Counted from the stretch's first letter, positions 31,896-43,895 are shown. The stretch is DNA of 64,000 bases from Hyposmocoma kahamanoa (GCF_003589595.1 NW_020653713.1:2613551-2677550); one strand, 5' to 3'. Made by a program: numbers and translations. Notes: generated from the letters alone by a model not told the origin.

Positions 31896-32350
31896 CATAG
31901 AGTATATAACTAGAAATAGAGACGAAACACGGTCCATCCATCCCTGGCAACTCATCAGTCAAATGGTACACATTAGAAAGCTGCAACAGTACAGCGCTAA
32001 CAACTGACCTGTGTGTACGTCTCCGTATATTCCGAAAATATTCTGTATTTATTGTAATAAGATAATATCTCTAATTATGGGGGGCTGTTCCATTCGGTGG
32101 TGTGGGAAAAACAGCAAAACATCTTTCTACAAAACAAACGGAATCACATTTCATCGGTAATTAAATATAAATTTTCGTTAAGTATAGCAAATCTCGAGTT
32201 AAACTGGTCGATTTGAAATGAAACAATTGACGACACTCATCAATTGTTTCGAATTCGGGTTGGCCAATCGGAGCGCAGTTTGATTTGGCAGAATAGTTTT
32301 TAAACAAATTGAACGACATTTCGTCTCTATTTCTGGGTATATACTCGATG
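31896..32350 (+). mobile_element. P-element-like non-autonomous transposon with THAP exon
   Basis: 455 bp. The terminal inverted repeats are about 32 bp with 29 matching positions. The left end begins CATAGAGTATATAACTAG and continues AAATAGAGACGAAA. The right end, on the other strand, begins CATCGAGTATATACCCAG with the same continuation. Flanking 8-mers CTGGAAAC (31888-31895) and CTGAGAAC (32351-32358) match at 6 of 8 positions. CA/TG ends, about 31-bp inverted repeats, 8-bp duplications and an N-terminal THAP exon together point to the P superfamily; that assignment is inference. Confidence 0.7.
32077..32156 (+). pseudogene. THAP-type zinc-finger N-terminal exon inside the P-like element
   Basis: The ATG is followed by GGCSIRWCGKNSKTSF and then NGITFHR, ending at CATCG|gtaatt, a good donor. 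The two early Cys and the TFHR motif at this spacing are the start of a THAP finger (C2CH), the DNA-binding domain of P-element transposases and of THAP host proteins. No further THAP exon is found in the element, so it is a truncated remnant. A host THAP gene exon captured here is the alternative. Confidence 0.6.
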
Positions 32351-32794
32351 CTGAGAACTCATGGTACCGATGCTGACTTGGGAAATGCATCGTAATATAC
32401 TTGACAAATACCATCACACCTATCTCACAATGCAATAAAGAGAGAGGATTTCCACTGTAACAAACGTCTTTCTTAGGTTTTTCTTAACATCCGCTTTTTC
32501 TATGGCCACATGTCTACTACACACGAGTTCCTATGATTATAACATTTTCATTAGATGGGGCACAATCACGTAATTGTCAGGAAACACTGTGTAAAGAGTT
32601 GGGCTGCCATTACTGACCATCCATTTCAGTGAATTTCAAATGACAGCGAGTTTCAAAGCTTTGACTCCCACTAATACAGGAGAATACGTATTTTGTGCAG
32701 TATTTTTACTCATTCATTATTAATACTTTGAACTATTCATGCTAAATAGGCTTTATGCTTTGAACTTTGAAAAAGAGAAGGTATTTGTGTGCAT

Positions 32795-33010
32795 GTTACG
32801 GTATTACTCCTCATCACATTTGTGAACCGATTTCAGTGATGCTTTTTTGTTGGAAAAACGGTACCTCAGCAGTGAACCCATTCAAATTTCAGGAAAATAT
32901 TCCACCTCTAAGGGCGGCAAATTAAGGTATAAATCCGGTTTATTGGATTCCACCCACTTTCCTTTAATCGATTTCAATAAAACTTGGCAAATTCATGTAA
33001 CTAACACAGA
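32795..33010 (+). repeat. Family D (degenerate copy)
   Basis: It has GTGAACCGATTTCAGTGATG, GGTACCTCAGCAGTGAACCC, AATATTCCACCTCTAAGGGC and CAATAAAACTTGGCAAATTC, but both termini are lost. Confidence 0.7.
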
Positions 33011-33120
33011 AAAATCAGATAGGCAAACTTTTGTGGGTGGTTTTTTCGTAAAAAAGTTATATATTGCAACTATGTCAAATCAGGTGGGCATTTTCTAAAA
33101 GGGGTTAAAACTGGCGTCCC

Positions 33121-34705
33121 CACAATGGCTCTGGTAATAATGCAGCAAAATAGAATAGTAGACGAATAGCCTAAGCTAGCAGCGAATTCCCTATGAATGG
33201 CTACAGCCATTATTCACCGGCCGTGTACATTCTTCCCGTATTCGGCCACGAACTATGCGCACACCGCACCGCACGGCACACGTTATGCTAAACACCCACG
33301 AAACTTTCCGCATTACTGTTACCGTGTGAAAATGCCATTACGTGACTAAATCCACGTAGGCAAGTATTTGGATTTGTCTTGTGTCACAAGATAATATATC
33401 ATTTGGTTATTTAGTGGATTTTTCTTTACATTGTACATGAAACGTCGCGTTGTTTCTGTTTCTAACCTATATATGTAGGTTAACTGCACTAGGTTCCGTC
33501 TGCCTCATCCACGCTCCCAAATACAGTAAGTAATAGTTGGAGGAGTTTGGAAGTCACAACAGAGCGAAATGGTGTATTATCATATTTACGCTTCTCGCGT
33601 GAGGTTGTAGAGGCAGAACTTGCTTTTCGGCAGTGGAATCGCGTCCAAAAAGCCTCTCCGGGTTGCGTAGTTTGAATACCGCTACACGGCGAATGTTGCG
33701 GAATTCCCCCTTCAAGTTGGGAACTTAAAACTTTTAGTGGCCCTGGTTTACTGCACGCCCACCGCGGTCATTACGACGGTGAGACGCGAAATTTCTGTTT
33801 AAAAGTAATTTGCAATGTCACTACAGTGGCCTAAACACCCCGAAGGCAGAAAATAGCGAACACCGAAATTCGAAAACAAGAACATTTACAAATTCGAAGC
33901 GGAACGGTAATGACGTTGCTAGTTTTGCAGAAAAATAATCATTTGGCGAAAGAAGCGCCTTTTAGTAACTACTTACCTTCTTTGTGATACTGAAAGCGGC
34001 GCTTTCTGAAGTCCTTTCATGGGAGTGTCCGTATTGTTCACTTTTTGCTTGAAATAATAGACCACCTATTGTTTCATCTATGCTATTCACGTAAAAATTT
34101 AGCTGTTCGCTTTTATCTTTAAAAAACGTTGACTAATAAATACTTATACCTACAGTTAAGCGTTCCCTACCTTAATCCTGTTAATGTCCTAAATTATAGC
34201 ATTGGCTTAATTCGAAAACTCGTTAAACTAATCTTTACGGGTTTTAAACAGTTAAACGAATTCGCAAAAAGGATTATGTCTCGTGCGCTATCATTTCAAT
34301 CCGAGCTCTGCGTTTCAACTAAAGTCTAAATTAATAAGTCCACTAAGTAGATGAGGCCCAGAAAATATTATACCCTGAAGATTTTCCAATTTGGTTTCCT
34401 AGCGCTGTACTGTCGATAATATACAATTTTATGTTATGATAGCACAGTCTATTTATTACACAGATAATTCAATGAGAACTCAAATGTTAGAACGTATTCA
34501 TTTATTTAATAAGGCTTACCAAGTAAATATATACAGATACGTTAAATATGTATAAAAACGAAACATTTAAAACTAGTACTATATATATGCATTTAAATTA
34601 AAGGTAATAAAATGCACTGCATTCCATAAAGATATTATTTTGAAAGCACGAGAGTATGACCAATTTGTCTATATATGTAACATTGCATATAACTAGATCA
34701 AATCA
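33121..34705. other. Single-copy-looking DNA, G+C-rich in its first kilobase
   Basis: 33180-34000 has higher G+C and no repeat landmarks; a candidate regulatory region for the distal LRR gene, by exclusion only. 34380-34700 is AT-rich. Confidence 0.35.
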
Positions 34706-34709
34706 AATA

Positions 34710-35105
34710 GCGTCTCTTAGCGTATTCTATCGCCTGTACCACGGTGAGTGCTCTGAAGAGTTATTTAACCTTATCCCTTCCTCTCCTTTCCATCAGCGGA
34801 CCACCCGTGCCGGACTGCGTTGCCACAGTTGGACGGTCAGTTTACCGTCCCGCACTAAAAAGTTTGGCAATTCGTTTTTATGCCGAACCATCAAATTGTG
34901 GAACCAACTCCCGGCGCATGTATTCCCCTCTATAACATCGGGTCCTTCAAACGTAGTGTGAAGAAGCATTTGGCCAGACCGGCAAAATGATAGTGACGGA
35001 GTGAAGATATTTATGTCTTCCATCCGTTACTCTCATCTCTGGACTGTATTCGCACTTTCCATCAGGCGCGGTGCAGTCATTTTGCCGAGTCACAATAAAA
35101 AAAAA
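34710..35105 (+). mobile_element. LINE 3' end, family L1-a (copy 3)
   Basis: The longest uninterrupted frame of the family here: SLSVFYRLYHGECSEELFNL, then SLPSRTKKFGNSFLCRTIKL and WNQLPAH, up to a stop near 34961. It ends CACAATAAAAAAAA, after which a family A SINE tail follows within 15 bp. Confidence 0.88.
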
Positions 35106-35117
35106 TTCATATTCATA

Positions 35118-35205
35118 TGTAATTGTCTATTTGTGTGTCCATGGCACCCGCGACACAGGGTTTCCCTAGTGCGGGGCTATGTCGAGTGTGTGCGTTATTA
35201 TTACT
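35118..35205 (+). mobile_element. SINE family A (copy 6, 3' end only)
   Basis: Only the last third is present (TTGTCTATTTGTGTGTCCAT...GTGTGTGCGTTATT), directly behind the A-tail of a LINE. Confidence 0.75.
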
Positions 35206-35407
35206 ATTACTATATTCAACAATTTGTATTCCTACAAATAGCAAAACCAGATAAAATCAAGCAAAACAAAATCAGGTAGCACGCTAAAGACTGTTAACTC
35301 CACTACTAAAATATTTGTGGATGACATTCTTGAAGCTGTGATATTTATCACTAAAAATATCCAATTCACAATTTAAAAAAATTTCATTGTATTTTCTCAC
35401 AGTGGAG

Positions 35408-35632
35408 TAAAGTGGAGACATGCTGCGCCTGTCCATAACAGTTGCAGAGCTTTAAATCACAAAGATCTGAGGGGCACTCCATTGCGCCCGTCACCTTGAG
35501 ACTAAGTTGACGAGTCCTATGAGCCTGTAACTTACTCAACTCACATGATTGCTTGGCGATAGAAATAGTTAAGTTGGCAGTACTTCCATGGACGAACTCT
35601 TACACAAGAAGCTTTACTGTTACTAAATAATA
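35408..35632 (-). repeat. Family B (copy 8)
   Basis: Reversed, with a missing 3' end: CCTGTCCATAACAGTTGCAG through GCTTGGCGATAGAAATAG to AAGAAGCTTTACTGTTACT. Confidence 0.82.
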
Positions 35633-36065
35633 AAACAGGTGAAATTTCTTTACTCAACTCTGTATTAGGCAGACCAGCGCGCAAGGCAGCACACAACGCG
35701 ACAAAGCCTCAGCATGAAAAACCTTTAGCAAACATTATTCGTTCGTTAATAGAAACTGCACTACATCACGTGAAAGCGAAGGTTCGCCTGCCCCCTTTCA
35801 AAGGCTGACCCTCTAAAAAATCCTTTGCTTTTAGTACGAGCTTTCTTTACAACGCTGTTTGGTTGCTGTGTTATTAACCACCTTGTTAAGAAGCTAACGT
35901 AGAACTTAATGGCTTTTAAAAAAGCATTTATGATGCAAGTGTAGAACGATCCTGTGTTGTACATAATAGTATCCATGGCTCAAACAAAGAAATTGCTCTT
36001 TTAGGGTCTCACTACATTGTTCGGCACGGAATAGCATTAAGCCAGTCAGACAAAAACTGTTATTT

Positions 36066-36315
36066 TCAACCGACTTCAAAAAAGGAGGCAGTTCTCAATT
36101 TTTTTATTGTATGTATGTTACGCGATTTGTGATCTGATTTTGATGATTCTTTTTTTATTGGAAAAAAGGTATCTCAATATTGGCCCCATTGAAATTTGAA
36201 GAAATGTTTCACCTCTAAAGGTGGCAAACTAGGGGATGATTACGATTTCACGCACTTCCGCTAACCGATACCCGTAATTCCACGAATTTTGAGGTCAGTT
36301 TCTTTTTTATAAAAA
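36066..36315 (+). repeat. Family D (copy 3, short form)
   Basis: From TTTCAACCGACTTCAAAAAA to TTTTGAGGTCAGTTTC, about 250 bp, showing both mirrored termini. Confidence 0.8.
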
Positions 36316-36494
36316 AAAAGACGATTGTAATTATCATGTAAAAAGAGCGAAAAAAATGTGTGTTGTGCGTCGGCGGTCCAAGCGAAAACTTTACAAAAGC
36401 TATCTCCGATTCCGAGTCAATAAGGGCGAGAGTAAACCGGCGGACGTCAGCAGGACATTGATTTTATCAATGCATATATTTATGCTATTGCAAT

Positions 36495-36585
36495 TGAAAT
36501 AAGGTATAAACTTCAATGCTCTGCGACGAAGAGAGAAATGCGCGTTGAAGCATTGCATTTATACCTTATTTCAATGTATATTTTT
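36495..36585. repeat. Inverted repeat (hairpin) next to family B copy 9
   Basis: TTGAAATAAGGTATAAA at the left matches the reverse complement at the right (TTTATACCTTATTTCAA) perfectly over 17 bp, and the match extends imperfectly to TTCAATGCT/AGCATTG on the inside. The loop is about 30 nt. Confidence 0.75.
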
Positions 36586-36587
36586 AA

Positions 36588-36878
36588 TAGCAGCAGAGCA
36601 CCTTGTGAAATAGTCTATCCACGGAAGTGCCTTGCCCATTTCTGCCGTCAAGCAGTAATGCGAGTATTCCTGCATTTTGGTTTTGAAGGGTGCAGGTGAA
36701 ATTACAGGTACATGAGACTTGTCGACTTATGTCTCAGGGTGGCGGGCGCAGTGGCAGTGTCTCTCATATCTTTGCGATTTAAAGCTCTGAGTGGTACTGC
36801 GACTGCTAAGGACAGGCGTGTCGCTTACCATCAGGCGTACGACTTATTCGTCCCGTCACTTAGTATCATAATAACTAA
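36588..36878 (+). repeat. Family B (copy 9)
   Basis: Full-length copy from GCAGCAGAGCACCTTGTGAA to GTCACTTAGTATCATAATAA. It is followed at once by a family C SINE. Confidence 0.87.
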
Positions 36879-36879
36879 A

Positions 36880-37115
36880 AAGTCGTTGAAAAACCAAGTA
36901 CAAAGACACGACGCAAGCACATAGAAAAATTCGTGAGGTCCGTTGGTTCGTTCCGTGGCTTAGTTGGTATAGCGTCTGGCACGGTATGCAAGAAGACGTC
37001 GGTTCGAATCCGACCGGATCGAAGGAATTTTTTCTGAGTGTTTTTTCTGAGTGTTCGATCTTTGTATTAATAATTATAACAAACTAGTGGAGTAATTTCA
37101 CAAAAAATAATTGAA
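36880..37115 (+). mobile_element. SINE family C (copy 2)
   Basis: Pre-head AAAAGTCGTTGAAAAACCAA, A box TGGCTTAGTTGGTATAGCG, B box GGTTCGAATCC, tail TTCGATCTTTGTATTAATAA. It resembles the pair at 45405-45960 most closely. Confidence 0.85.
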
Positions 37116-37159
37116 TATCAATTCAATAAAAATTTAATCATAATAACTTCTTTTTTTTT

Positions 37160-37435
37160 TAAACCGCCTTGAAAAGCTCGTGGAATTACATCTATTTGCC
37201 AAGTTTTATTGAAAGCGTTTACCGGATTCATAGGGCTAGTTTGCTACCCTTTAGAGGTGGAATATATTCTTCAAGAATTAATAGTACCAATACTGAGGTA
37301 CCCTTTTTCTAAAAAAAAAGAATAATTAAAATCGGGTCACAAACGCCGGAATTATCGCGTAACATACGTATGTATATAAAAAAGTACAATCGAATTAATG
37401 ACATCCTCCTTTCTTTGCAGTAATAAATTTAATAG
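37160..37435 (-). repeat. Family D (copy 4, degenerate)
   Basis: Reversed short form: AAACCGCCTTGAAAAGCTCG at one end and a GAATTAATGACATCCTCCTT remnant at the other. Confidence 0.75.
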
Positions 37436-37741
37436 CATAAAATAATTGATAAAGGATTGAGGAAATCAACCTCTGCTTTCCTGTTCGTCGGTTTGAGCCG
37501 GCGCGTGGTGTGTTGACTCCCTAAAACACTAAACATAAGATAACGAATAAAGATAAAGAAACGATAATGAAAAAGAATGTTTTACTTTCTTAACATCACC
37601 TCATTACACTGTCCGTTGTACCACGATTGCATCAGCTAAGGTTAACAACGCGTTATGGTTTTTCTTATTGACCACGACGTGTAGATGTCAAATACCATTA
37701 GAGCTACGACTCGAACTTCGTATTGTGGTCTTTGAAGTTAG

Positions 37742-38228
37742 TTTCTTTATAATCTCAGTATAGAGTACTAAAAAAACCGACCTCAAAAGTACGTGGAATT
37801 ACGTCCATTTGCTAAGTTTCATTGAAATATCCCCTAGTTTGCCACTATAGAAGACTTGACACTGGAGATAATAAAGATAGGTTCTCACTACGACACTACT
37901 CAAAGTATATCGAGGGAAATACGCCTTGAATTGGAGAAATAGCAAAATCAACTAAATAATTGCTAAATTTAATTGCTCCTAAATTAAAGTTAGGTGCTAT
38001 TTATAAAAAATAATCTTCATGCGTAAACAGCCACCCTTAGAGGTGGATGATTTCCTTCAAAATGAAATGGGACCACTATGGAAGTACCCCCTTTCCAACA
38101 AAAAAAGAATCATGAAAATCGGTTCACAAATATCGGAGTTATCGCGTAACATACATACAAAAAAAAAGAAAAAAAAGAACATACAGTCGAATTGAGAACC
38201 TCCTCCTTTTTTGAAGTCGGTTAAAAAC
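37742..38228 (-). repeat. Family D (copy 5, long form)
   Basis: Reversed full-length copy with TCTCAGTATAGAGTACTAAA at the outer end and CCTCCTTTTTTGAAGTCGGT at the other. Confidence 0.87.
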
Positions 38229-38741
38229 ATTTATAACACGAATAATGTGTTATGAATGTTTTTACGGAGACCACAACGCACTGTAGACTTTAATTTTCGC
38301 TCAATTAAAGTTTTCGTTCTTTGAGCTTAACATAATATACAAATGAAAAGTAAATATCATTTTTCGTATCTAAATTGTTTATCTTTTGGAACAAACTTAC
38401 GTTTCGGGATCCTTATAGGTAAAGTTATCAAGCGGTTGAAGCTATCTGTATAAATATAAAATCATAAAATCTCTACAGTATATACAACTTTTAAAAGTTC
38501 TCCTAGAAGTTATTGTCGGCAGAGCTTTCTGAAGCCAAGAGTGGTTTAAATCTCTGTCCCTTCCCAAGGATTACGGAGACATAGAGACGTTTTGTCACGG
38601 ATATTGACTCTAGAGAACCTTTCACAAAAAGGGTAGCTTTGTTCTTGGTCTCCCCTCACTCTTTTTGCTTGAAGTATTTAGTTTTTTTTTTTAATGTAAA
38701 GTAGGTGTTTTATAGAAATAATCAAATTAATCAAAAATGAC

Positions 38742-39105
38742 AGTAGAGCTCCTTGTGAAAGAGTCTGTCCAGGGTAGTACTACCACCTTACCTATTTCTG
38801 CCGCCAAGCAGTAATGTTCGCAATATACCGCGTTCCGGTTTTGAGGGGTAGGGGTGCTGATGAAATCACAAGCACTAGGGTCTTTTCAATTTATAACTCA
38901 GGGTGACGGGCGCAGTAGCAGTGCACTTTGAACGGCTCTACCACTGTTATGGACAGGCGAGACGCTTACCACCAGGTGCACGTCTAGGTCGTCCCGTCAT
39001 TAAGTACTTTAAAAAAGTAGCACTGTCACCGTCCGTAACCATGAGACGTATAGTTGGCAAGTCCCCTTCAAAACCGGAAGATTATTACTGCTTGGCAGCG
39101 TAAAT
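38742..39105 (+). repeat. Family B (copy 10) joined tail-to-tail to a reversed fragment
   Basis: 38742-39010 is a plus copy. 39014-39105 is a minus fragment (ATGAGACGTATAGTTGGCAA, then AAACCGGAAGATTATTACTG) starting directly after the first A-tail. Confidence 0.78.
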
Positions 39106-39109
39106 GGAT

Positions 39110-41300
39110 GTATTACCATATTCCTCAACTGATTTATAGGTAAAATTTTGTTTTCTCTGCATATAAGTAGGAATAGTAAATATGGACACTTAAATGGGCA
39201 CGACATGTACCGTTTACTAAATTCCAAATAGCCCGAAGGCATGTTTGAACCCATCTCTATCCCAAACAAGTCCCCGAGTGCGGTGGTTGTGAAGCACACT
39301 AACGTCTCTAACCCGGGTTTGCGAGCCCTAAACACACGGAAAAGTGTTTTAAAATACCCATTCGCAACGAAATGGATATGTTATAGTGTATTGGAAAAAG
39401 GGAGGGCTCGAAGGGCCGGTCTTATTTACAGAGTAAATGTGACGGTTAACGGCGGAGTCGATGCCAAGGAAATCGAACGAAAAAGGGAATTCGTTATCAA
39501 TATGGAAGCTTAGAAAGAGCACCTCGAAACAACATTCTTAATAGCAGTAAAAACAAATCGAATTCTGTGAGTCCTAAGGCCCGAAGTTATTTTCACTGGT
39601 CTGTTATATGCTATATATTTCTTACTGTTCACGGTTTTTGTCAAACGTGTCTCCGGATTCCTTTCTCTTTCGTCTCGTTCTTTTGAGCAACGACGAGTGA
39701 TAAATTATTGTAACGCCTACATAAATCTAACAGAAATATAAATGTGAAGACGATATGTACCTTTGAAATGTTGAGATTAAAAAAAAACATATTCCTGAAA
39801 ATAAGCTATTATCTCTCGTTGGTGAACAAAGGAGGCGATACCTGAACCTAATCGTAGTATCTCGTGATGTTTCAACATCGTTCGTGTTTTATCAAGCCAT
39901 CCGAGTTTTACTGCGAGACGGCAATCCCGCAAATTAACCTACCCGAGCTTCGTGCTGGGATGTGATCCCTAATTTTCAGATACATCTCGAGGAATAAATA
40001 GGGGATTAGGGGCGGCGCCGGGCGCGTAAATAACCTCGCGTCACGGCACACAGCCACCAGCTACCAGGAGATAAGGAGCGGGGTGAAATTGCCCTCGGCA
40101 GAGCTTCTTACGAATCGCGTCAAGGGGTAAGCGATAGCGAGAGATAACTTCGATGGCTCCATAGTGAAGCGCTATCAATGGCGCATCACGCGGAACTTAC
40201 ACGATTTTGGAGGGACGCGATTTTCGGGCTCGATAATGATCTTTAGGAAATATACGACCAGCTTTACGTAACGACCATCGCTATAGCTCAAGAGATTTAA
40301 CTTCACCGTATTATTATCGAAAGAAAGGACCGCCTTTTGTTATTCCTTCTACAGAGAAGTGGTCCTGAACCTCAACTAGTTACGTATAGTGCTACATGAG
40401 ACCCGGAAATCTCTTGCTCCTTTCATTCACGCCATCTCGAGTGTTACTGTATGAGTTACAACGGCTTTTTGTTCCAAACAAAAGGCTTTTAACGCGGCTG
40501 AATAGTAGAAACATTGTGCGTGCACGCAGATACGGCATTGTTCCAACATCTCGCGAGCTAAGACTTCTTATGACGTGTAATACGGCGATAGGAAAGGCGT
40601 AACGTACAGGAAATGCTCACAAGTTTATGGCTTTCGTCGTATTGAGGAATTATAACTTTTGAGAACACACAACATTGTACGTTGTGTAATAATTTCATGC
40701 GAGGGCAGCGAAAATTCAGCGAATCCTGTCGTTAAGCCGTTGTCAACATCTTCGAAGGATTTGTTTACGTACTTCCTGTTGATGTGAATAAAATAACGTA
40801 ATCCCAATTACTGTTCCACGAATAACATAGTTGACGATATAAAAATTGCCCGACCGCTACCGACAAAGTCCGGTTTATGGCCTCCGCAAGGAATTGTAAG
40901 AAAATGTCACAGGTCAAGTGTACTTGTGTTTAAAGTACAATAAAAAATGTCCCTGGACGGTACTAACCCCAGGGTGTTATAAAATAAATCCTGAAATCAG
41001 TGACAGCATCAAGTGGCCACGGTTGCTAAGCGAGGTCTTTCTTAAGCCCGTTCTAGCTTCTGATATCCTCAGACTTTCCAGCTACGGCATTAACTTATAC
41101 CTAAGTATTTTGTGCTATTTTTAAAGAGCTTAGGCTTACGTATAAAATTCACCTCATGAAAGATACTTTCTGGAGAATATTAACTACTTTATACTACAGA
41201 TAACTTTAAAGTGCTTTTGCTCCAGTAAACTGAAACGTGGCTATAGGCTAATGGTTGCTATTAAACTAGTGCTAGATCGAAGTTTTTGTTCCATATTCAA
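39110..41300. other. Mainly single-copy-looking DNA with a G+C-rich core
   Basis: No gene supported. 39990-40230 is clearly G+C rich (GGCGGCGCCGGGCGCG) and repeat-free; a 90-codon frame at 39241-39513 has no recognised domain. A candidate regulatory segment by exclusion. Confidence 0.35.
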
Positions 41301-41309
41301 GCTATTAAA

Positions 41310-41660
41310 CGCTCCACTGCTACGCACGTGTCTCCTCCAAGAAGAGGGTTAAGGCTGTCCCAATTCACATGATCGTAGAAAATAACGGAGTTCAGATAAT
41401 GTACGTGAAATAATTAATAATTTGCAAATGTATAACAACGACTTTATGATTATGGCATATGTTATGATTAACACACAGTGGGTATGGTAATGCATTATAC
41501 TTATAAACACTAGTTCGCAACGATGGAACCGAAAAATAGCATTACTATCATGCGTTTAGCAGTATAGTGGGCTATACTGCTAAACACGTCTCTCTAAAAC
41601 AAAAGTTTCAGCTATAGTCCGCCACGCTACTGGCGCAACGTGGTTTTCAAAAGAATGGGA
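41310..41660 (+). repeat. Two scraps of family K
   Basis: 41310-41370 (CCACTGCTACGCACGTGTCT) and 41570-41660 (ATAGTCCGCCACGCTACTGG) match the landmarks of 13995-14105 weakly. Confidence 0.4.
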
Positions 41661-41729
41661 TGGAACGGAACTTGACATGCAAGTTTCATCACGTTCTTAA
41701 ATCGTCACGTTGCTAAATCCATTAGCAAC

Positions 41730-41986
41730 GGTAACCTATCACAAACTCGAATTTTTTTTCGAACGTTTGTTCGAATTTTCATTACACCGAAAACCGAATT
41801 ATAACGAAACCGTTGTTCTTTCAGGATATGTTGGATGTGTATCGCAAAGACACGATTAGGTTCGATTAGGTTAGGTTTAGTAAGTTTTAAAAAAAATGTT
41901 TCCTTTCAAAATTGCTTTCGAGGTTATGAAATTTCGACCAAACGTTATTTCTGGAAAATGTCATTTCGGACTACTGATAGGTAACC
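41730..41986. mobile_element. MITE family F (copy 1)
   Basis: 257 bp bounded by a perfect 12-bp inverted repeat, GGTAACCTATCA and TGATAGGTAACC. Internal sequence (CACCGAAAACCGAATTATAA, ATATGTTGGATGT, GAAATTTCGACCAAACG) is shared with 52551-52819. No target duplication is clear at this copy and no coding capacity is seen. Confidence 0.82.
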
Positions 41987-42224
41987 TACTAAATAAATAA
42001 ATACAATTATAGAATGTTTTCTGTTTTAATTACAATTTCTTTTTAATTTTTATACATTCTACGTGTAATGCAACACAGACAGCCTCTACTAATTGCTTGG
42101 TGTTTAGTATACACTCCGCTTGCCGGTCTGATGCAGCAAGCGAATAGCTTTAGGTGAAGACTGAAAAGCAGCAGTGCTGAGTCTTCATTTTTTTTGTCCG
42201 CATTAAGGCGCATTTATACGACAT

Positions 42225-42420
42225 GAATATCATCGCGCTCACCCCGCGCGGTCGAAGAGTGGAGTCCGCGCTGCCGCCGCGCAGCGACCGCGTTAGACGC
42301 ACTGTCATGGCAAAATACGCTCTATTAGTTTAGCTTTTACGTTTTAACCTAAATGAGCGTCCCGGACACGCGGGCGAGCCTGGCTTGCTGGTCCGCACGG
42401 CTGCCGCGCGGTTGTATTAT
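42225..42420. other. G+C-rich, CpG-rich island
   Basis: CCCCGCGCGGTCGAAG, GCTGCCGCCGCGCAGCGACC and CGCGGGCGAGCC stand out in AT-rich DNA. It may be a regulatory island or a G+C-rich transposon segment; no exon is supported. Confidence 0.4.
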
Positions 42421-42526
42421 TCAGAGGAATTTAAATGTTGTTGCCTAGTAAATAGAATTCAGATTCGCGATTAATGTACATGAAGCCTGGTTACTGGGCG
42501 CTTACGGTTCTTTTCTTTTAATTGTT

Positions 42527-42650
42527 TTCGCGATTGTTACACATAGGAAATGAAACTATTTTACCGGATTTAAATCGCGTATATTTGTTTTTTCAAATAA
42601 ACCGACGTTTCGGGCCCTTTACAGGTCCCATGGTCACGGTTGACACCTGT
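42527..42650 (-). repeat. Penelope-associated terminal segment with hairpin
   Basis: On the minus strand: GACCAT, then a stem GGGACC-TGTAAA-GGGCCC, then GAAACGTCGG, then AAACAAATATACGCGATTTA and AGTTTCATTTCC. The same order is at 43793-43895. See 57401-57480 for a copy with a different stem sequence. Confidence 0.6.
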
Positions 42651-42717
42651 TCGTAAAACTATGTAAAAGTCACAGGTATATGGTGTAACAGGGATTGAAA
42701 CTAACGTGTAGTGCTAA

Positions 42718-43040
42718 CAATAATTACTGCTTGGCGGCAGAAATAAGTAATGTGTTTTTTAACAACGCGCACACACTCATGACCTAAGGAAACCCTGTAT
42801 CGCAGGTGCCATGGACTAACACATAGACAACCACAAATTACACCCAAACTCACGAGAGAAATAAATGTAGGCTATATAAAAAATTTCTCCCTGCCCGGGA
42901 ATCGAGCTTGCGACCTCTGCGTGGCAGTCCAGCATGGGAACCGTTCGGCCACGGAGACAGTTAGATTTGCCACCTATTTCTGCCGCCAAGCACAAGTCCT
43001 TCCCTGGACAAACACTTTTAGAAGGATCTCTACAGTAACT
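42718..43040 (-). repeat. Broken family B (copy 11) around a family A SINE
   Basis: 42718-42752 is a reversed family B piece (TACTGCTTGGCGGCAGAAAT). 42968-42995 is the same region in plus orientation (TGCCACCTATTTCTGCCGCC). 42996-43040 is the reversed 5' end. The order shows insertion followed by rearrangement. Confidence 0.65.
42755..42963 (-). mobile_element. SINE family A (copy 7)
   Basis: Reversed full copy from the head (CTGTCTCCGTGGCCGAACGG on the minus strand) to GTGTGTGCGCG. Confidence 0.88.
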
Positions 43041-43792
43041 AGTGAACTACGTCCTTAGTACCGAAATCTAACAAGTCACAAGTATGAATAATGATCGAAT
43101 AATATATTCTTACAAGATTCCTATATGTATGCCGATACGTTTCCCATACCGTACCGGCTCTATTAATGCGCCGCGAACGCCACCCGGCCAATCAGAACCC
43201 TTGAATTATTTACGTAATTTTACTCTCGCTTGCTCTGACACACTGACTGTCTGACACTGAAACATACAAACTAGATACGAGCCAAAAAACAGTAACGCTA
43301 GTGTAAATAGAACGAATGTAAATTAACTTATTTTAACTTGCCGAAAACTCCAAGTGTCTTAAGAATTAAAGTTTGTTAGAATATGTTGTCTGTTTCTAAG
43401 TAAAGCTAATCAACATATTAGCATAACAGATACGGTGTACGCACGTAAGTACACGAGTACTGCGTGGGTAACTAATGTACAAAACTCTTAGGTATTCTGG
43501 TATGTGAACAGGCTTGCCAGACTTAAGAGATATCTTGTACGTGTACGATAATTTCAACGGAGCAAATGTATTCTCGTTCGAGTAAGTACGGGAATTTTAT
43601 ATTTCTTTGCTATTTTTTTTTACCAAATTTTATACCTATTGTACCAGCGTAATGTCGAATACTGATGTGTGTTGCTTTGATTTCAGAGTAACAGACGAAA
43701 CTAGGAGCCACATCGTTGTTGCTATGCAGTGTTTCTTATCACAACTAACGTAACCGCTCTCTTAGTGAAATTGAGTTATTAACACAATAATA
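43041..43792. other. Unassigned DNA
   Basis: No gene or repeat recognised; mixed composition. Confidence 0.35.
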
Positions 43793-43895
43793 TTTAGGAA
43801 ATAAAACTATTTTTCCGGATTTAAATCGCGTATATTTGTTTTTTCAAACAAACCGACGTTTTGGGCCCTTTACAGGTCCCATGGTCACGGTTGAC
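43793..43895 (-). repeat. Penelope-associated terminal segment (copy 2)
   Basis: Same order as 42527-42650, with one change in the box after the stem (AAAACGTCGG). Confidence 0.6.

Noticed and set aside
33598..33675. Short coding-looking stretch (EVVEAELAFRQWNRVQKASP)
   Set aside because: Only about 25 codons, no flanking exon signals and no recognisable family.
39241..39513. 90-codon frame as a gene
   Set aside because: No domain or repeat match and no exon-like boundaries.
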